A program made the translations under genes and the position numbers. From Melampsora larici-populina 98AG31 (lineage: Eukaryota; Basidiomycota; Pucciniomycetes; Pucciniales; Melampsoraceae): 64,000 nucleotides of DNA. The DNA is taken from assembly GCF_000204055.1 (NCBI RefSeq), contig NW_006768796.1, positions 1 through 64,000 of the forward strand, given 5' to 3'. Under the pieces are notes generated by a model. It ran no database searches. It was given only the letters and a program-made list of their open reading frames with translations, and was not told the origin of the DNA. Positions 10,501 through 24,089 of this stretch are shown here, piece after piece; within the stretch, counting starts at the first letter, position 1; each line of letters begins with the position of its first letter.

Positions 10501-13500
10501 GTTATTTGAATTTCGCTGATAGCATACTGAACGCTGGAATTCCTAATATTCGTGCCATCGATCTACCCCTGAAAAATTCTCAGCATGACGTATCCTCTGC
10601 AGCATCGGGTATCGCTTTGCCAAGCTCACTTTCGCATGCTTTGTTTCAAATATCTGGTGTTACCTTATGTTCCCCGAAAGGATTGGACGACTCTATATGG
10701 AAGGTTTCCGGTTCTATATTTTTGGTTAAGCTGATATCCTTATCCTCAACAGAACCACAGCTACTATCAACAATCAAGCTGTTCTTCGAAGCAATCAGTC
10801 ATAACTGGAGGTTGAGTGAAGATGCGGAAAAAATTCAAGTGAGTTGAGCGTTTTGGATTCACTTCCATCATAGTGCGCTGATGCTTTAAACCAAATACCT
10901 GCTCTCAGGCTTACGAGACGTTAGCATATATACTTCGAAACAAATCCCATCTGATCTCTCAGGAAATCCATCGCGTCCTCCTTCTCTTCGCTGGTATCAT
11001 GACTGAAGGGACTCCCACTCCCAAACCTGAAAGCCAATCTCAACGCCTATCTCCTACACCCGAGAATGCAAACCTCGATGATGAAACATCACAGGTTGAT
11101 TGTGGACTACAAGAATCAGTTATCACCAATCCCTTGGCATTTCGTTTCTTATTATTGGACTTCGATCTGTGGTCTCGTACAACATTGAATATACAAGAAA
11201 AACATCTGAAAAGTCTATCCTACGTGAATGAAAGGAGCAGATGGAGTGCGTTTAGTAGTAAAAGGATCAGTAAAATGAGTTGAGTTCATTCTCCAGAAGC
11301 AAAAGAAACGCGTAATCAACATTCATTCGAACTTGGGCTTATGCTTCCTCTGTTTCTGGATTTCCACGAAGATCTGATTCCGAAAATGCTACATGCGCTT
11401 AGGACTCGGCAATTCGCATTGAAAGCTGAGCGACCTTCTGTGATGGCTGCTTTTATCGGCCTGTTGAGTTGCGTGCTCAAAGTGCAGTTCAACACCGATA
11501 GTATCAGAGGACTAGCTAGCTACTTGACGGCCAGTCTTTCGCCACAAAAGCTGTCGGCCAATTCAACCGCAGGTACACTCTCGACTTTCTCATTCAACTC
11601 ACCTCAATCGGTTTCGCCGGACTCACCCTTTTTTGACCCGGCCCAACTACAAGACCCTAAATCCACTTCGTCTGATGCCCTCCAAGTTCCGCAAGCTTAT
11701 ATCAAGCCTATGTCTACGTCCATCACGATTGAAGAACCACTCATGGTTTTGGAGATCTTACACAACTTACTTTTGTCAGCCAACGACCAGGAAAGCCGAA
11801 GTTACATTTCACGTTTCTTGAAGGCCATCAATGGCTCCAAATGGGTCTTGATGTTCTTTCGACGAAATTCAAATCCTGAAGTTATCCTCTACAGTTACCG
11901 AATTCTGATCAGATTGATTCAGACTCAAGATATAGTATGGATACAGCAGTTCAAGAACGTTCTCTCCGGCTTTGCCATCTTGAGATCCATCTTGACCGAG
12001 TTCTCTTTTCGTAACCCCTCAATCTTGGTCGCAACCCTGAGTTTGATTGCTCAAGTCGATATCCGTACAGTTCCGAAGTTGAAAACTCAAGATGTTTCAC
12101 TGGAAGAGATGACCAGCGTGATCCAATCAATCGAAGGTGTACCGAGCGAGATCATCGCCCGTGAAATGTTACCCGTGGTACTAGCGTTACTCAAACCGGT
12201 CTATGTCGTCAAGCAAGACCTCACTAGTGCTCCTGCTCTCTATGTTCTTGAGTGGCTGAGGGTACAGTCGCAGAACGACAGGTGGAATGAGATCATCGGT
12301 CATGAAGACATGGTTCAACTTTGGGGTCCGTATGTCACTATGTTGGCATCTTTGGCAAATCAAGACAACGTCGTCGTCGATTTCGATGAATATCATGGTG
12401 AAATGTCTAGCGCGTCTAATACGTCTGCTTCAGATTATTCATGTCTTCGGTCGTTTCCCCTTAACATCACATCGATGTCGAGCTCTGACGGGGATCAATT
12501 CAATCAAGTGATCATAGATGAGCCTCGAGCACTTGTAGTCATTGTGGATGAGCCAGGCAAGATTTCATCACCCTCCCTAACTGTCTATTCGAACATGCCA
12601 ACCTCGACAGTGCCCGTATCCGTACCGCGTCGTCAGATGACTCGGGCAAACAAACCTCACCTGAATCCAAAGATTATAATTCCTCAAACTATCACCATAA
12701 ATGGAGAAGCAATATCCTTACCGCCTTCTCCAGACGGTTTGTATCAGGGCGATCAATTTGCTAACAATCTGCATGATATGGTCCGCGAGTCAAGATTTCC
12801 AAAAATTCATACAACGGATGATGAAACTGACCCCAGGTCAATAACATTATCTTCGTGGGAGAATATCGACCCCGAAGTGGGCAATCAACTAGGAAGTTTG
12901 GCGAAGCAATTGATCATCTATCATGTTTTCCAACATGTTGTGATTCATCAGCCATTGCCACCCTCACATGACGATGAGTTTGTATCAAGCGTGCTGACCG
13001 ACAAGCGACTAAGGTTGGATCGACTAGAGCGTTTGCTGAATCTTGTGGTCACGAGTAATGGGCTAGAACAACAAAAAGTACGTTTTCGACTCTTATTTTT
13101 GATTTCTCTCAAACCTCAGGTCTCGAAGAGAATAACAAACTTGAATTGTGTCTCTTGATATCTGATCAATTAGGCAGCCTGGATCACTCCCCTCTTTGAT
13201 GATGTGGTCAGCATGGCTATCAGTGAAACAGATTCTTCAACTTTGCCACTTAATTGGCTGATTCCGACTTTAGCTCATGGATACATTGCAGGTGCGATTT
13301 TCACAGTCTTTCTATGAAATGAAGATATGCTTGCTGATATAGTCCACAAATTTAGGTTGGCTTCAGCCGACAGGACGGATTTTGTCGGACTTGATCACCT
13401 TTGTAGTGGATACAACGAAGTCAGACTCTGTACCCTGGTTAGGAGAGTTGTTATTGATCGCGTAAGAGTAGCTCGCAAATCCAATCCTGACATGGCAAGA

Positions 13501-16500
13501 TTATTGTTTCAATCCCGGCGATTGTTCCTGACTTTTTTCTTGCCACTTTCATAGGCTTTCGAGTCGGACGCTTCAAGGTGCGGAGATCTTATTGGAACAG
13601 CTCTCGAGTCACCGATTGGCGGGTTTGGTCAAGATTGCTCCGGAGCTTGCTTCGAGACTCGTGTACCTGATGACACAGTATATCTCAGGATCGACAGAGT
13701 TATGTGCATTAGCTTGTGACGTCCTGAAATCAACCTGCGACTGTATGCCAATGTGTTTTGATGAACTGCAGCTGGATCTCGATGACTGGGAGAATGAGAT
13801 GCCGAAATCTGATCCAGGATCAGTTGAAAATTGTAAGGAAACAGGAAGTTTCAAAATCGATCAAGATCCAGGCTCGATTTTTGTGAAATTCTTACAAATG
13901 ACTGTAGAAGACATCACAACGATCGTTCGTAATCAAGCATCAAAAAATCTGGCTGGAAAGCTGGATTGGATTCAATTCGCGACAGAGCTCGAAGTCAAGG
14001 GAAATGTTTATCAAGCTAAATCACAATCCATATCAAATCAGATGTGGACTGAATATCGCAACAAGACGACCATTGAATCAAGAAAGCTGGACGCTGCGAC
14101 TGCCAAGATGCACACATGGGCCAAGCGTGTGCGAGAGCTCGATTCATCTAGATACGCAGATGTAAGAGTTTGATTTTTACAAAGTCCACCCCTTCAGTGT
14201 AGAACAGCAAAATATTTGGTGAATTGACTTCGAAAACTGATATGAACAGATTCGCCAAGATAACCACGAGATCAAGCAATACTTGGAAATTCAATTGAGC
14301 AAACGGATTTCGGAATTATACAGACCGTTTGCAGTGCTAGGTAAATCAAGCAATAACACGCCGTCGTATTGGTTTCTGGATACGACCGAAGGTCCTAGTC
14401 GACAAAGACGGAAACTGCGACGAGTGCCAATCAAGATGGACACACATATTGTTCAGCAACGCAAAACACGACATCATAGGGTAAGAAGTCTAGGCACCTC
14501 ACGCCGAGATTCATATCAAGACCTTCCCGATTCTCACAAGCTTGTAGAGACAATGATCTCCGATGTACAATCACCTAGCAGCCCGACATCTGCTACAATG
14601 ACTGAGCACGATACTTGGAATGAGAATGATGGTCTGACTGCTAGCCCGCCCGAAGGATTGAGTTCTCTTGGATCCACTTCCGCAACTGAAGGTGTTAAAG
14701 AACTATCGGTTGATTTTGCCGAAGATCGATCTCGACGGATATTGAAATCTTTGGAGCCGGGAGATGTGATTCAAGCCGTTTGGAATGTGGAGCAGGTCAT
14801 TGGTTTAGATACCTGTCGTAAGTGATTTCTCCGATGACAATCGAATCTCGATTCATGTGTAATTTACTCATGCATCTCATTGCATTCGCTCTTTGAATTA
14901 TAGCGGGTCTTTTCCTCATTGCTAAGAACAAGTAAGTACAATTCTCTTGCTTGAAAGATCTGTTCAAAAATGTCCATTTGTCTCATTTCAATACGATGGG
15001 TAGTATATATATAATCGATGGGTTTATCCAGACTTCAAAGGGAGAGTTGGTCAACTCTTGGCAATCAGAGGCCTGGGAAGAGAGAGACCCACATCTACGA
15101 ATGATGGCAACCTTATCACGGCAAACAGCCAAGCTTAATAGTCGGGCTGCGGCTCATCAAAGCCGGAGATGGTCTTATACAGATATAGTTGCGCTGTCTT
15201 CTCGAAAATGGTTATTTCGGGATATTTGCATGTATGTTACTTCCTTCTCTGCTTAGGAATGTCCAATGTTATCTTGAGAGATCCCATACTTGCCACTAAT
15301 CATGGAACGCTCGAATGTACCAGTGAGTTTGTATTTGCAGACGGTCGAAGTCGATTGCTCACATTTTCAGGGAATAAACGGGATGAAGCTATGAAACGTC
15401 TACGGGATTGTATAGCCAAATCAACCGGATCTGAGCATTTATACAAACGGGAGAGTAATCTGAAGTCGCAAACTGAGTTATGGCAGTCTGGTCAACTATC
15501 TAATCATGGATATCTTCTGTATCTTAACGACGCAGGTCAGATCACCTTCCATCCTTTTGCCATAGTATACATTTGTTGATCTGATGAATTCTTGAATCTT
15601 AGCCGGACGCACTTATCGAGATCTAACACAGGTTTGTAATGGTCGCGATTTTTTCATATGGACTACAATGTCAGATGATCTGACTTGAGTGTTCTTTGTG
15701 TGGTTGGACTCCGATCTTCCAGCATCCTGTCTTTCCGTGGATACTAGCTGACTATCGCAGCGAAACCCTTGACTTGAAGAACCCGACTACGTTTCGCAAA
15801 TTGGCTCTTCCAATGGGAGCTCAAACAGAAGCGCGCAAACGTACGTTGACATTACGTTGGATTTATCGTTTGTTTTTTCTAATGGGTGAAGTACTCTATG
15901 GCAGGCGATTTTATCGAGAGATATACTAGCCTAGAAGAGTTTGGAGCAATCGGTGATGATAAGATGAAGCCTGCTCATTACATGGTAATGATTACGCTGT
16001 TCCTCGAATATTAGCTTTCTGTAATTGACTTGACATGGTTGATTATGATAGACACATTATTCTTCAGCTGTGGTGGTCTGCGGGTTTATGATCAGACTGC
16101 AGCCTTTCTGTGACCACTTCCTTGAGATACAAGGATCCTTTGATCATGCGGATGTGCGTTATTTTGCTTATCGCATCTTTAACAAACTTGAGGCTGATTC
16201 TGACCCCTTTTTTTATCTCAGCGCACATTCTGGTCGATGGAAAGAGCCTGGCTCTCAGCTTCAGAGCAAAGTAGAAGTGACGTACGCGAACTGACCCCGG
16301 AATTTTTCCACTGTCCTGAGTTTCTAAAGAATATCAATAATTTCAATCTAGGTCCGTCAGACTTGACTATATCTCCCTTGTTAATCGGATCCAGTATGCT
16401 GATGATCTCCATACGTGTAATAATTTTCAAGGATCACGGCAGGAGGGCGGAACTCCCATTGATGACGTGGAGCTGCCCCCATGGGCCCATCGTGATCCCC

Positions 16501-18452
16501 GATTGTTTGTCGAACTACACCGAGAAGCTTTAGAGTCAGATTATGTTAGCGAGAATCTTCATCATTGGATTGATTTGAGTAAGTTGTCTTTTCAATTGGA
16601 TGTCACATCGAAGCTGATGAGGATCTACTTTTTGAAAATCGCGCAGTCTTTGGCTTTAAACAGCGAGGTCAAGCCGCTTTAGAATCTATCAATGTCTTCC
16701 AAGAATGCTCCTATGAAGGATCGGTGTCTTTAGGTGTGTGGCTCTTGCGTTTGTTTCATCGTGACTCTCACTTATACATGATTGCTTTAGACAATATCCA
16801 CGATGAAAGTGAACGTAGCAGTGTGGTAGGTGCGATGTGCAACTGGGGTAAATTGCTATGACACTTCTGATACCGGTTGAGAGAAATAACCAACTGACGC
16901 GATCGGATACTATAATACTTGCCAGGCTTAACTCCTAGTCAAATTTTCTCTGTGCCACACCCTCCTCGTGGAAAACAAGCCAAACATGCGTTTGACTCGA
17001 AATCGGTAATCAATTCATCAACTTGTTCGGCTCTGGTGCAATCCATTGTACCACTACAATCGATAGGCCAACCTATCAGTCATATTTACCCTGCACAGAT
17101 GTTGGAAAAGACAACTGTGTCAGGGCTACGGTCATTATTGGTCCCTCCTAATGGTAGCCACCGTTTGGACTGGGGCTTCTTAGATCAGAGCTTGCGGATC
17201 TTTGATTCGTCGGGTGCCGTGTGTGCAACGTTCGAAGGGATCACATCGGAAGAAATCTCGGCAGCTTGCTTTGCCGATCATCGCACACTCGCCACCGCGT
17301 CGACTGATTCTACGATCTCCTTGTGGAGATTCACTTGGCGATTGACCGGACGGCCACATCTTCAACAAGTTGAAGTTCTACGAGGGCACTCAGCACCGAT
17401 CACATGTCTGGTAACATCCCGAGTCATGTCGATCATTCTGTCTGGTTGCGCAGATGGTCTGGCCATGATTTGGGATTTGAATCGGGCTCTTTTGGTTCGC
17501 AGCCTACCTCATCCAACCCCGGTGACTGTAGCTGCGATTGTAAGTAACTTTGTTTGCTATAAGATACACTTTTTTATAAAGTCTGATGAATCGCTGTTCC
17601 GCAGAGTGACAGTACTGGTGATATTGCAACATGCTCTGAACTGACTGTTCGAATCTGGAGCGTCAACGGGGATTTGTTGAGTACGTTGACGGTCTCCCAA
17701 CACCATGCCGATTTCATTACTGCATGTGCCTGGTCTACGGTGAGTCTGTTTTGCCTTTATAGGTGTATATGAGACTGTTACCTAATGATCGCTTATACCG
17801 CCAGGCTGAAGTCAAGCCCTTGCTCATCACTGGTCACCGAAGTGGAAAAATTATGATGTGGCAGAGAAAAAGCGCGCATGCTGAGAGTTTGTCGAAGCGT
17901 ACGTCCCATCTCTCATCTAGTGAAATTCAAGTAAACTCAAGGTTGTAATTGATATCTTTGTGACTTTTGGAACACAATTTCAGCTTGGAAGATGGATCTC
18001 ATACATGTCTTCCAGCAAGAGTCAGGTTGCTCTGTGACTGCTTTGGCTCTGTCGAATCGGGTCATGCTTGTCGGAGACGCGCTAGGAAGACTATTCCCCT
18101 GGGCCTTGCCAGGTTCCGCTGTACCAATCCCTGATGGTGAGCCAAAAGCCCTGAGAGCAGCCTAGTACATCACTAATGATTGGTACTTTGATATTCAGCG
18201 GTCAGTTCAATCTGTATGGTATGCGATCACAAGTTTGGAATCTTGGAAGGGCGACGTCGATGTTTGGCTTGCGCTGCAATCATTTGCTCGTCATGTCAGG
18301 ATTGCCTTCCTGGCTCCGTACGGTAGGTCCATTGTATTGTGGTTATGCTCGAGACTTAATCTTCTGCTTGATACTAATTTAACCTTTTTGTGATCAGCTG
18401 TTGTGTGGTTTGTGTTGCCAGACTGACAAACTATCAAGAACCTAAACAGTGA
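7536..18452 (+). CDS. BEACH-WD40-FYVE protein (WDFY3/Alfy-type)
   Basis: A 25-exon gene gives 3054 aa: 7536-9205, 9299-10838, 10909-11245, 11297-13077, 13174-13291, 13356-13461, 13555-14161, 14250-14817, 14904-14931, 15004-15231, 15279-15535, 15603-15631, 15723-15840, 15905-15984, 16052-16153, 16222-16351, 16432-16578, 16647-16733, 16791-16847, 16926-17539, 17605-17739, 17805-17898, 17984-18136, 18199-18322, 18398-18452. Every junction keeps frame. Parts seen: a concanavalin-like segment (about 570-790, [12 protein letters not shown]), armadillo-like helices, a PH-BEACH module from about 2200, the BEACH core (about 2400-2680: [44 protein letters not shown]), WD40 repeats (about 2700-2960), and a terminal FYVE-type finger (CMVC, CLAC, CSSC, CVVC). 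Such proteins act in vesicle traffic and selective autophagy. The start is the first ATG of the long N-terminal frame. Confidence 0.93.
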
Positions 18453-21400
18453 CCAGACGTCTCAATCTTGGCCACTTATTGTTTTATTTTTGGGGGATTA
18501 AAGGATGAAAAGGTGAAAAGTATTATTAGTTGAATGTTGTATGCTGAAGATAAACTGGTATACGATTCCATCACTTGCAAGCTAGTTGAGCATAATTTGT
18601 TGATATCATTAGATGTGTGCTTTTTCATTTAGATTTTTACAAGAATTTCCATTTAATCATTGCAAGCAACACTGTTTTTTCATTAGTTTTTTATGGCATC
18701 AATGTGCTTATAAATGTATTTTTACAAGAATGGATCAGAGCCGTCCATCCACGTGTGGCGCCCTAAATCATCGGACCCGAACTCAATGAAATGATGCGCA
18801 CTTTCATATGGTCAGCACCTGAACGTCTGTGCTAGATCACAAAAGATGATCTAGATTGAATATATTTTATCTCATCAGCACTCAAAAACTCAACTCTGAG
18901 TCGCCAAAAGATTTTTTTGGATAAAAAGGCCCCATAGTTTCAGTTTAGGATTGATCTGAGCACTCTCAGATCAATCTGAAGGTGCCAGATCGATCTGGAG
19001 ACGTTCTCAACTCGAGTCACTCACCAAATCATACAGCGTCAAACAAGCACATTCCTGACAATTTCAAGTGGTACAATCGTTATAACTCTTATTACTCACG
19101 AGATTGACCACAAATTGATAGCTACACTCAACCTGGGCAGGTGCCCAGCAAGTCAACGTCAGTAGTGTTCTATCAAGTCGTATACTAACTCGTACCTACA
19201 ATTTAAATTCTGCAAACAGTTCTTTGTCCTTCTCTAATAATTTTTCATCCAATAATGGTACATCTCTAATTGTAACATTGGAATAAGGACATCAAGAATA
19301 TGTAAAAGAAGCAAAAGTGTTAGTTTGTCTTTCTCTAATTGGGAAAAGAAATGCATCAGGACCCAGAAGAATCCCTAGCTACAGAGCTGGATAAGAAGAA
19401 AAAGTCTCAATACTTTATCCACAAAGGTTCCCAAAAGTGGGATTTGTGTTGTGCCTCCCAGTCTGAATTCTTGCAAAAAATGCGTGTATTTATTGCCAAC
19501 CACTTCAACGAAGTATCTATTGATCTCTGATTGGCTGCAGAGTAGGGGTTGGTCGAAAGCTTGTTCGGTACTGAGGAAATTTTAGATCTTCCAATGTTCC
19601 CGAGGTAAGTAGGTTGCCACATGCCCGAGCGAAACAAGAACCATGGCGTTTCTTCGGGTTTGGGGCTAAAAGAGATGGGATCGGAACGAGCGACATGGCA
19701 AGGTCAGTTGATTCCCATCACAATCTTCTGTAAACCAAACATTGGTCAAACACACAGATATGCATTTCGTCACAAATCCCAGCACCATAACAATCATGTT
19801 TCTCATCTCTCTATGGGATTGTCAATCATTTGAGGAACTGATCAACAAGATTTCACAATAACAAAACAAAAATGCATCCATATAATTTGGCTGAGGTAAT
19901 GATAATTGTCCTTGATGTCAATGTAAAACTGGCTGCAGACCCCTTGTCTGCTTTACTGCTGAGATGGGTACTGACACCAAAGAAACTCAAGTGAATACCT
20001 CAGATTCAATGTGGTAGCAGTTAGTGTTCACAAATCCATGTCTTCTCCTGCTTGTGACATTTCATTGCACATTTCCAGATACACATCTACTTTGAAGATA
20101 ACATGCAAGACTCTGTCACTAGATTTGGGATTTCAAACACAAATCTCCAAAAGCAAAAAAAAACAGAGTGAGGAATGATCATCAGGCTCATGAGGAATTC
20201 ATTTGATCAAATCATCAAATCTTCCAGCTAATTTGGGGCTTGGTTCATTAGTGAGTTGAGGGTTGGGAAATTGTTTGTGTTCAATTCCAACAAAATTGTG
20301 TCACATTGTGGCATGCATGCTCACGTTCAATGGTGAGAATCAGATGTGATGTAATATCACATATGTGCCAGGCAATAAAAAGCTTGTGCAATGTGAAATC
20401 ACACAGATTTCACGCAATCCAACCCGTGAGATCACCTACTTTGGTGTGATCTTAGCCCCAATCTAGAGATTGTATCCACTATCTTCTATTTTTATCATAG
20501 TAAAGGGAACCAGAACCAACTTTGAGGGGTAAGAAGTGAAAAAAAATGACATTCAATACCCATGCATTACCAATACTTCAAACCTCTCATCCTGAACTCA
20601 AAGACCTGACTTCTTCTTTATCACCCATCACTGAAACCAGCACTTCATTTTCAATGATGAACAAGGTCATTGGGGTAAAAATGTACAATGATATTGTGTC
20701 CTTGAACACAACACAAACACAATCTGGTCATTCCACTGATGATCTAGCATTGATATCACACTCTCAAATCAAATCTCTATGATTCAACTCAGTAGATTTG
20801 ATCAAGTCATTCTCATTTTGACCAAGCACTGTTCAAGTCATTCAAGTCAATCACTTTGATCAATTCTACTAATATTAGTACAATTCAATTGTTTACATGA
20901 CTCACCTGAACTTATTCCATTAAAAGGTAGTTACACATATCTTGTCTATTTATGTTTTCATTGGTGAATTCGGATTATGCTATTACTTTTTAAGTTCTCT
21001 ATTATTATTATCATTATTATTACAACTATTAAACTCATACCAATTGGCAGTACTATACCATAATCCTTAAACCCATGGCTAGGTAACTTAAAGAGTTATC
21101 TTAAAGTAACTTGGCATGTGTGAGGGGGCTGAGAGGCTGTGGGTTGTCCAAACCAGCTTGGATGTCTACGTGGTTGGGTGTAGAGGCAGGTGGGAGGAAC
21201 AGAAAAATTTGTGAAGAAACTAATGAGAGGTTGCTACACCTTTCTGGCTAAGAAGTTGGTGGAGTGGAAAGGAAGAGTGGTTGACTTGAGGAAGGTAGAG
21301 TTTATTTTGACTCAACTTTCTCACTGTTAGTCTCCCCCGTGGACCTGACAGGGTCTCCTCTTCCCGCTGGTACCAAATCTTCCTGGTACCAGTGGGTGGC

Positions 21401-22286
21401 TATCCTTCACCAACACCTTTCTATGGAATTTTACAGTTGATGTTGTGCCTTTGGGAACTGGTAGCATTGATTCTCGACATCATGGATGCTACCCTTCTAT
21501 CAAAGCCATGCTCACCCTCTCAAGTTATGAAGAGAATGATCCAAATCCTTTGTTACTTGTTGGGCATAATCCACAGATCAAACCAAAACTTCTACATCTT
21601 CTTATACCATATCAGAGAGATCTTGAAACAGGAAAAGGTTCCCCTACATTACAATCAACCTGTCTGACAAGAGAAAGATCAAATCAGAGTGACTTCCAAA
21701 GTTATTTTGAAGATGATACAAAATCAGAAACAAGTTCTTCAGCAGAAGGATCAAATTCAAGTACAAGTAAAGGTTGATCATCTTCAGTTGGAACAACAAA
21801 TTCTACCTTGATTTCAATTCCTTTGATTTATCTACACTGGTTGGAGGAGATTCATTACTTGTTGATCAGGGTAGGTACCACATCGATTATGATCCTAATT
21901 ATCTTATGATCCCTTCTGGTTTTTAACCATAAATGAGAGAGGATTTAAAACAAAAGTTTTGTTCTCCTTTTTCCACTCACAATGCCTTATGATGTTCATT
22001 TTTTTCCGTTTTGGATTTGCTCAATTTTGCTTTCTCTTTTTCTAGACAGGCCTTGGATGGGGAAGAATTTGAGTGAGATTTCACTTTGATTTAAGACTAG
22101 TTCAAAGAGGACAAATAGTAAAAAACATACACATAGGGAAACATAGAAGACCTGAAAGCGAAACCGATATAGGTTATTACAAACGTCTTCAGTTCAATAG
22201 GTTCTTTTTGCTCGTGAAATTCTAATTGGTGGCATTTTTCAAGGGGTGTTTCATATTCATGCAAGTTGATCTGATTTTGGGACAAA
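18453..22286. other. Gene-poor AT-rich region
   Basis: I recognise no gene in these 3.8 kb. There are short frames of 60-110 codons (19339-19530, 19621-19833, 20546-20782, 21392-21777) without motifs; the last one ends in a serine-rich stretch. A TTA/TAT microsatellite lies near 21001-21030. The piece from about 21100 to 21370, with GTGGACCTGACAGGG and a GGTACC pair, looks like repeat DNA but I cannot assign a family. Confidence 0.4.
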
Positions 22287-22823
22287 CTAACTCTGCTGTT
22301 GGAACTTTAAGGTTGTGTTAAGCAAGGTGTAGATTCCTTTTTCTTTCATCCATGGCCTTAGGTCAACAAGTAGCTCACAAGAGTAACATTGGAGTAAAAT
22401 TGGTTGCAAGAAATTGACCACATAGATTACCATAGCTTGGTCAGAATACTGCCCTGTCTTGAATATTCTTGAAACACACCAAGTTCTTAGATGAACCACT
22501 TTCCACTAAACCCCAACAATATATGAGGTGAGCTTCATTGATTACTTTCAGAGCCAGCCTTTGTTGAAATGTTGGATGAAAGGACAAATTTGTGAATAGA
22601 GTGCTATTGAGAAATATCTCCGGACTCTGATACAGGAATATGATCAGAGACATAGCTCTCCTTAAATGGAATACATAATTTACTTCACTCACTAAGTAAA
22701 CAAACTGATATTTACCATCCAGTATCTCTTGGCATACAGCCTCAGTAAACAACTTTTGTGTCAGACTTGCAGTGGTGAATCTGTCCTTAATTTTTTCAAA
22801 CACCTAAAGACAAGTCATCACAC

Positions 22824-23216
22824 CAACGGTGGCACGGCTAAGCTAAGTTAGCGCTTAGCGGTGCATTAGCTTAGCAATTTTTTATTGCTAAGCTAACGCT
22901 AAATCCTTAGCGCACTCAAGCTAAGCTAATGGAATTTTGATTTTTCCTTTAGCGGGTCTGCGCTAAGCTAAGCCGGAAGCTTAGCTATCAAACAAAAACA
23001 TCTTTTAAGTGCAAAAAAGGGCCGCTAAGCCGCTATTAGCGGTTTAGCGGCCAATTAATTGGCTTAGCGGGCGTCATTTTACGCCCGCTAAGCTAATGGC
23101 TTAGCGTTAGCGGAAATCCACTAAGATTAGTGTTAGCGGATTTTTCCTTAGCGGCTTCTAGCTAAGCTAAGCCAAGGTGACAAAAATCCTTAGCTTAGCT
23201 TAGCGAGCCACCGTTG
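22824..23216. mobile_element. 393-bp MITE rich in GCTAA/TTAGC
   Basis: Ends CAACGGTGGC and GCCACCGTTG are a perfect 10-bp inverted repeat, and ATCACAC flanks both sides (22817-22823 and 23217-23223) as target duplication. The whole interior is built of GCTAAGC, TTAGCGG and related words on both strands, so the element can fold extensively. It has no open frame of note and splits the decayed helicase copy, so it came later. Confidence 0.85.
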
Positions 23217-24013
23217 ATCACACAACATCTGTGGTCGGTCACGGGAACCACAGTAGATCATGATAAATGGTAGCTGGTTGTTGCCAAGTGCATCCAGTGG
23301 ATTCATGACCATCACAATTGGATTATCAGCCTTTGACAAGGTTTTGAGATACATCTTGGCAACCTTGCTCTGCCCAAATCCTGTAGTTGCCAATAGAAAA
23401 GTGTTCCACATTTTGATGAGAAAGATCACCCATCCAACTTTCAGAGGGCGTGGCTCAATGTTGTATTGCTTTCGAAAACTACATTCAATGATGGACCTCC
23501 TGAGGGAGGTGTTTGCTTGCGCAATTGATTCAAGGTATTGTGGACCCTTTTTTGTTACCACAATAGGTTGGTTCTTGGACCCTTTGGATAGATTAAACTT
23601 CCGGCAGACTTACTACGAGTAAGCAGAGCCATGATTGTAAGAACACAAGATGAGTTAGGACAAAGCTATTGAAATTTGAGAAGTTATTGTTTTTGCAGAG
23701 GTGTGCCAAATTCAACTCAAGACCTTTACTGTTTGACAAGTATTGGACAAGACTTTTACTTTTTGACCAAATTACAGATCCGCACTTGACCTACATATGT
23801 TTCCCAAGCCCCAAACTTTGAGGACAATTTTTTCACGGAGGGGAATGATTTCCTCGGGAAAAAAGATTTGTACAACATGTGTGTTACTCTGGCGAACAAC
23901 TTTTCTCTTTGGACCATACCGGATTCCTCGGTCTAGTCCAAGATAAAGGGGATTGAGGATTGTTCCCTGCAAGATGCTCAACCTTGAGGTTATGAAGCGT
24001 ACAACTTTGGTGT

Positions 24014-24057
24014 AAGTCCCTTGCTCGCGTCAGCCTTGCGAGGCGAGCATGGGACTT
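24014..24057. repeat. Terminal hairpin of the decayed helicase element
   Basis: AAGTCCCTTGCTCGC (24014-24028) pairs with GCGAGCATGGGACTT (24043-24057) with one mismatch, followed by GTTAAGTT. The same arrangement occurs at both ends of the intact element, at about the same distance from the helicase start (around 500 bp). The arms differ in sequence between the two copies but pairing is kept. Confidence 0.7.
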
Positions 24058-24089
24058 TGTTAAGTTTACTTCAGGATCATCTTCCAAAT

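Larger units (their letters stand above)
22287..24067 (-). pseudogene. Decayed 5' part of a helicase element related to 596-6886
   Basis: Reading leftwards from the right end, a frame at 23561-23260 gives a Walker A-like LLATTGFGQSK and NPLDALGNNQ, matching AGTGFGKS and NPLDTLGNNQ in the intact helicase. Further left, at 22803-22441, are SPEIFLNS and the DEAH-box relative VINEAHLIYCWG. Next to it 22440-22330 still aligns with the SYGNL ... SAT stretch but holds three stops, two of them TGA where the intact copy has CGA. The Walker lysine is now Q and the DEAH aspartate is N, so this copy cannot be active. The right end (24014-24067) keeps the terminal hairpin and GTTAAGTT. The other end and the DUF6589 gene are missing. 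Confidence 0.75.

Noticed and set aside
13327..13554. Frame of 75 codons within the BEACH gene
   Set aside because: It is the wrong frame for exon 6; the true exon 13356-13461 reads [16 protein letters not shown] in phase with both neighbours.
22824..23216. CRISPR-like or satellite array because of repeated GCTAA words
   Set aside because: Repeat spacing is irregular, words occur on both strands, and perfect inverted ends with a target duplication show a MITE.
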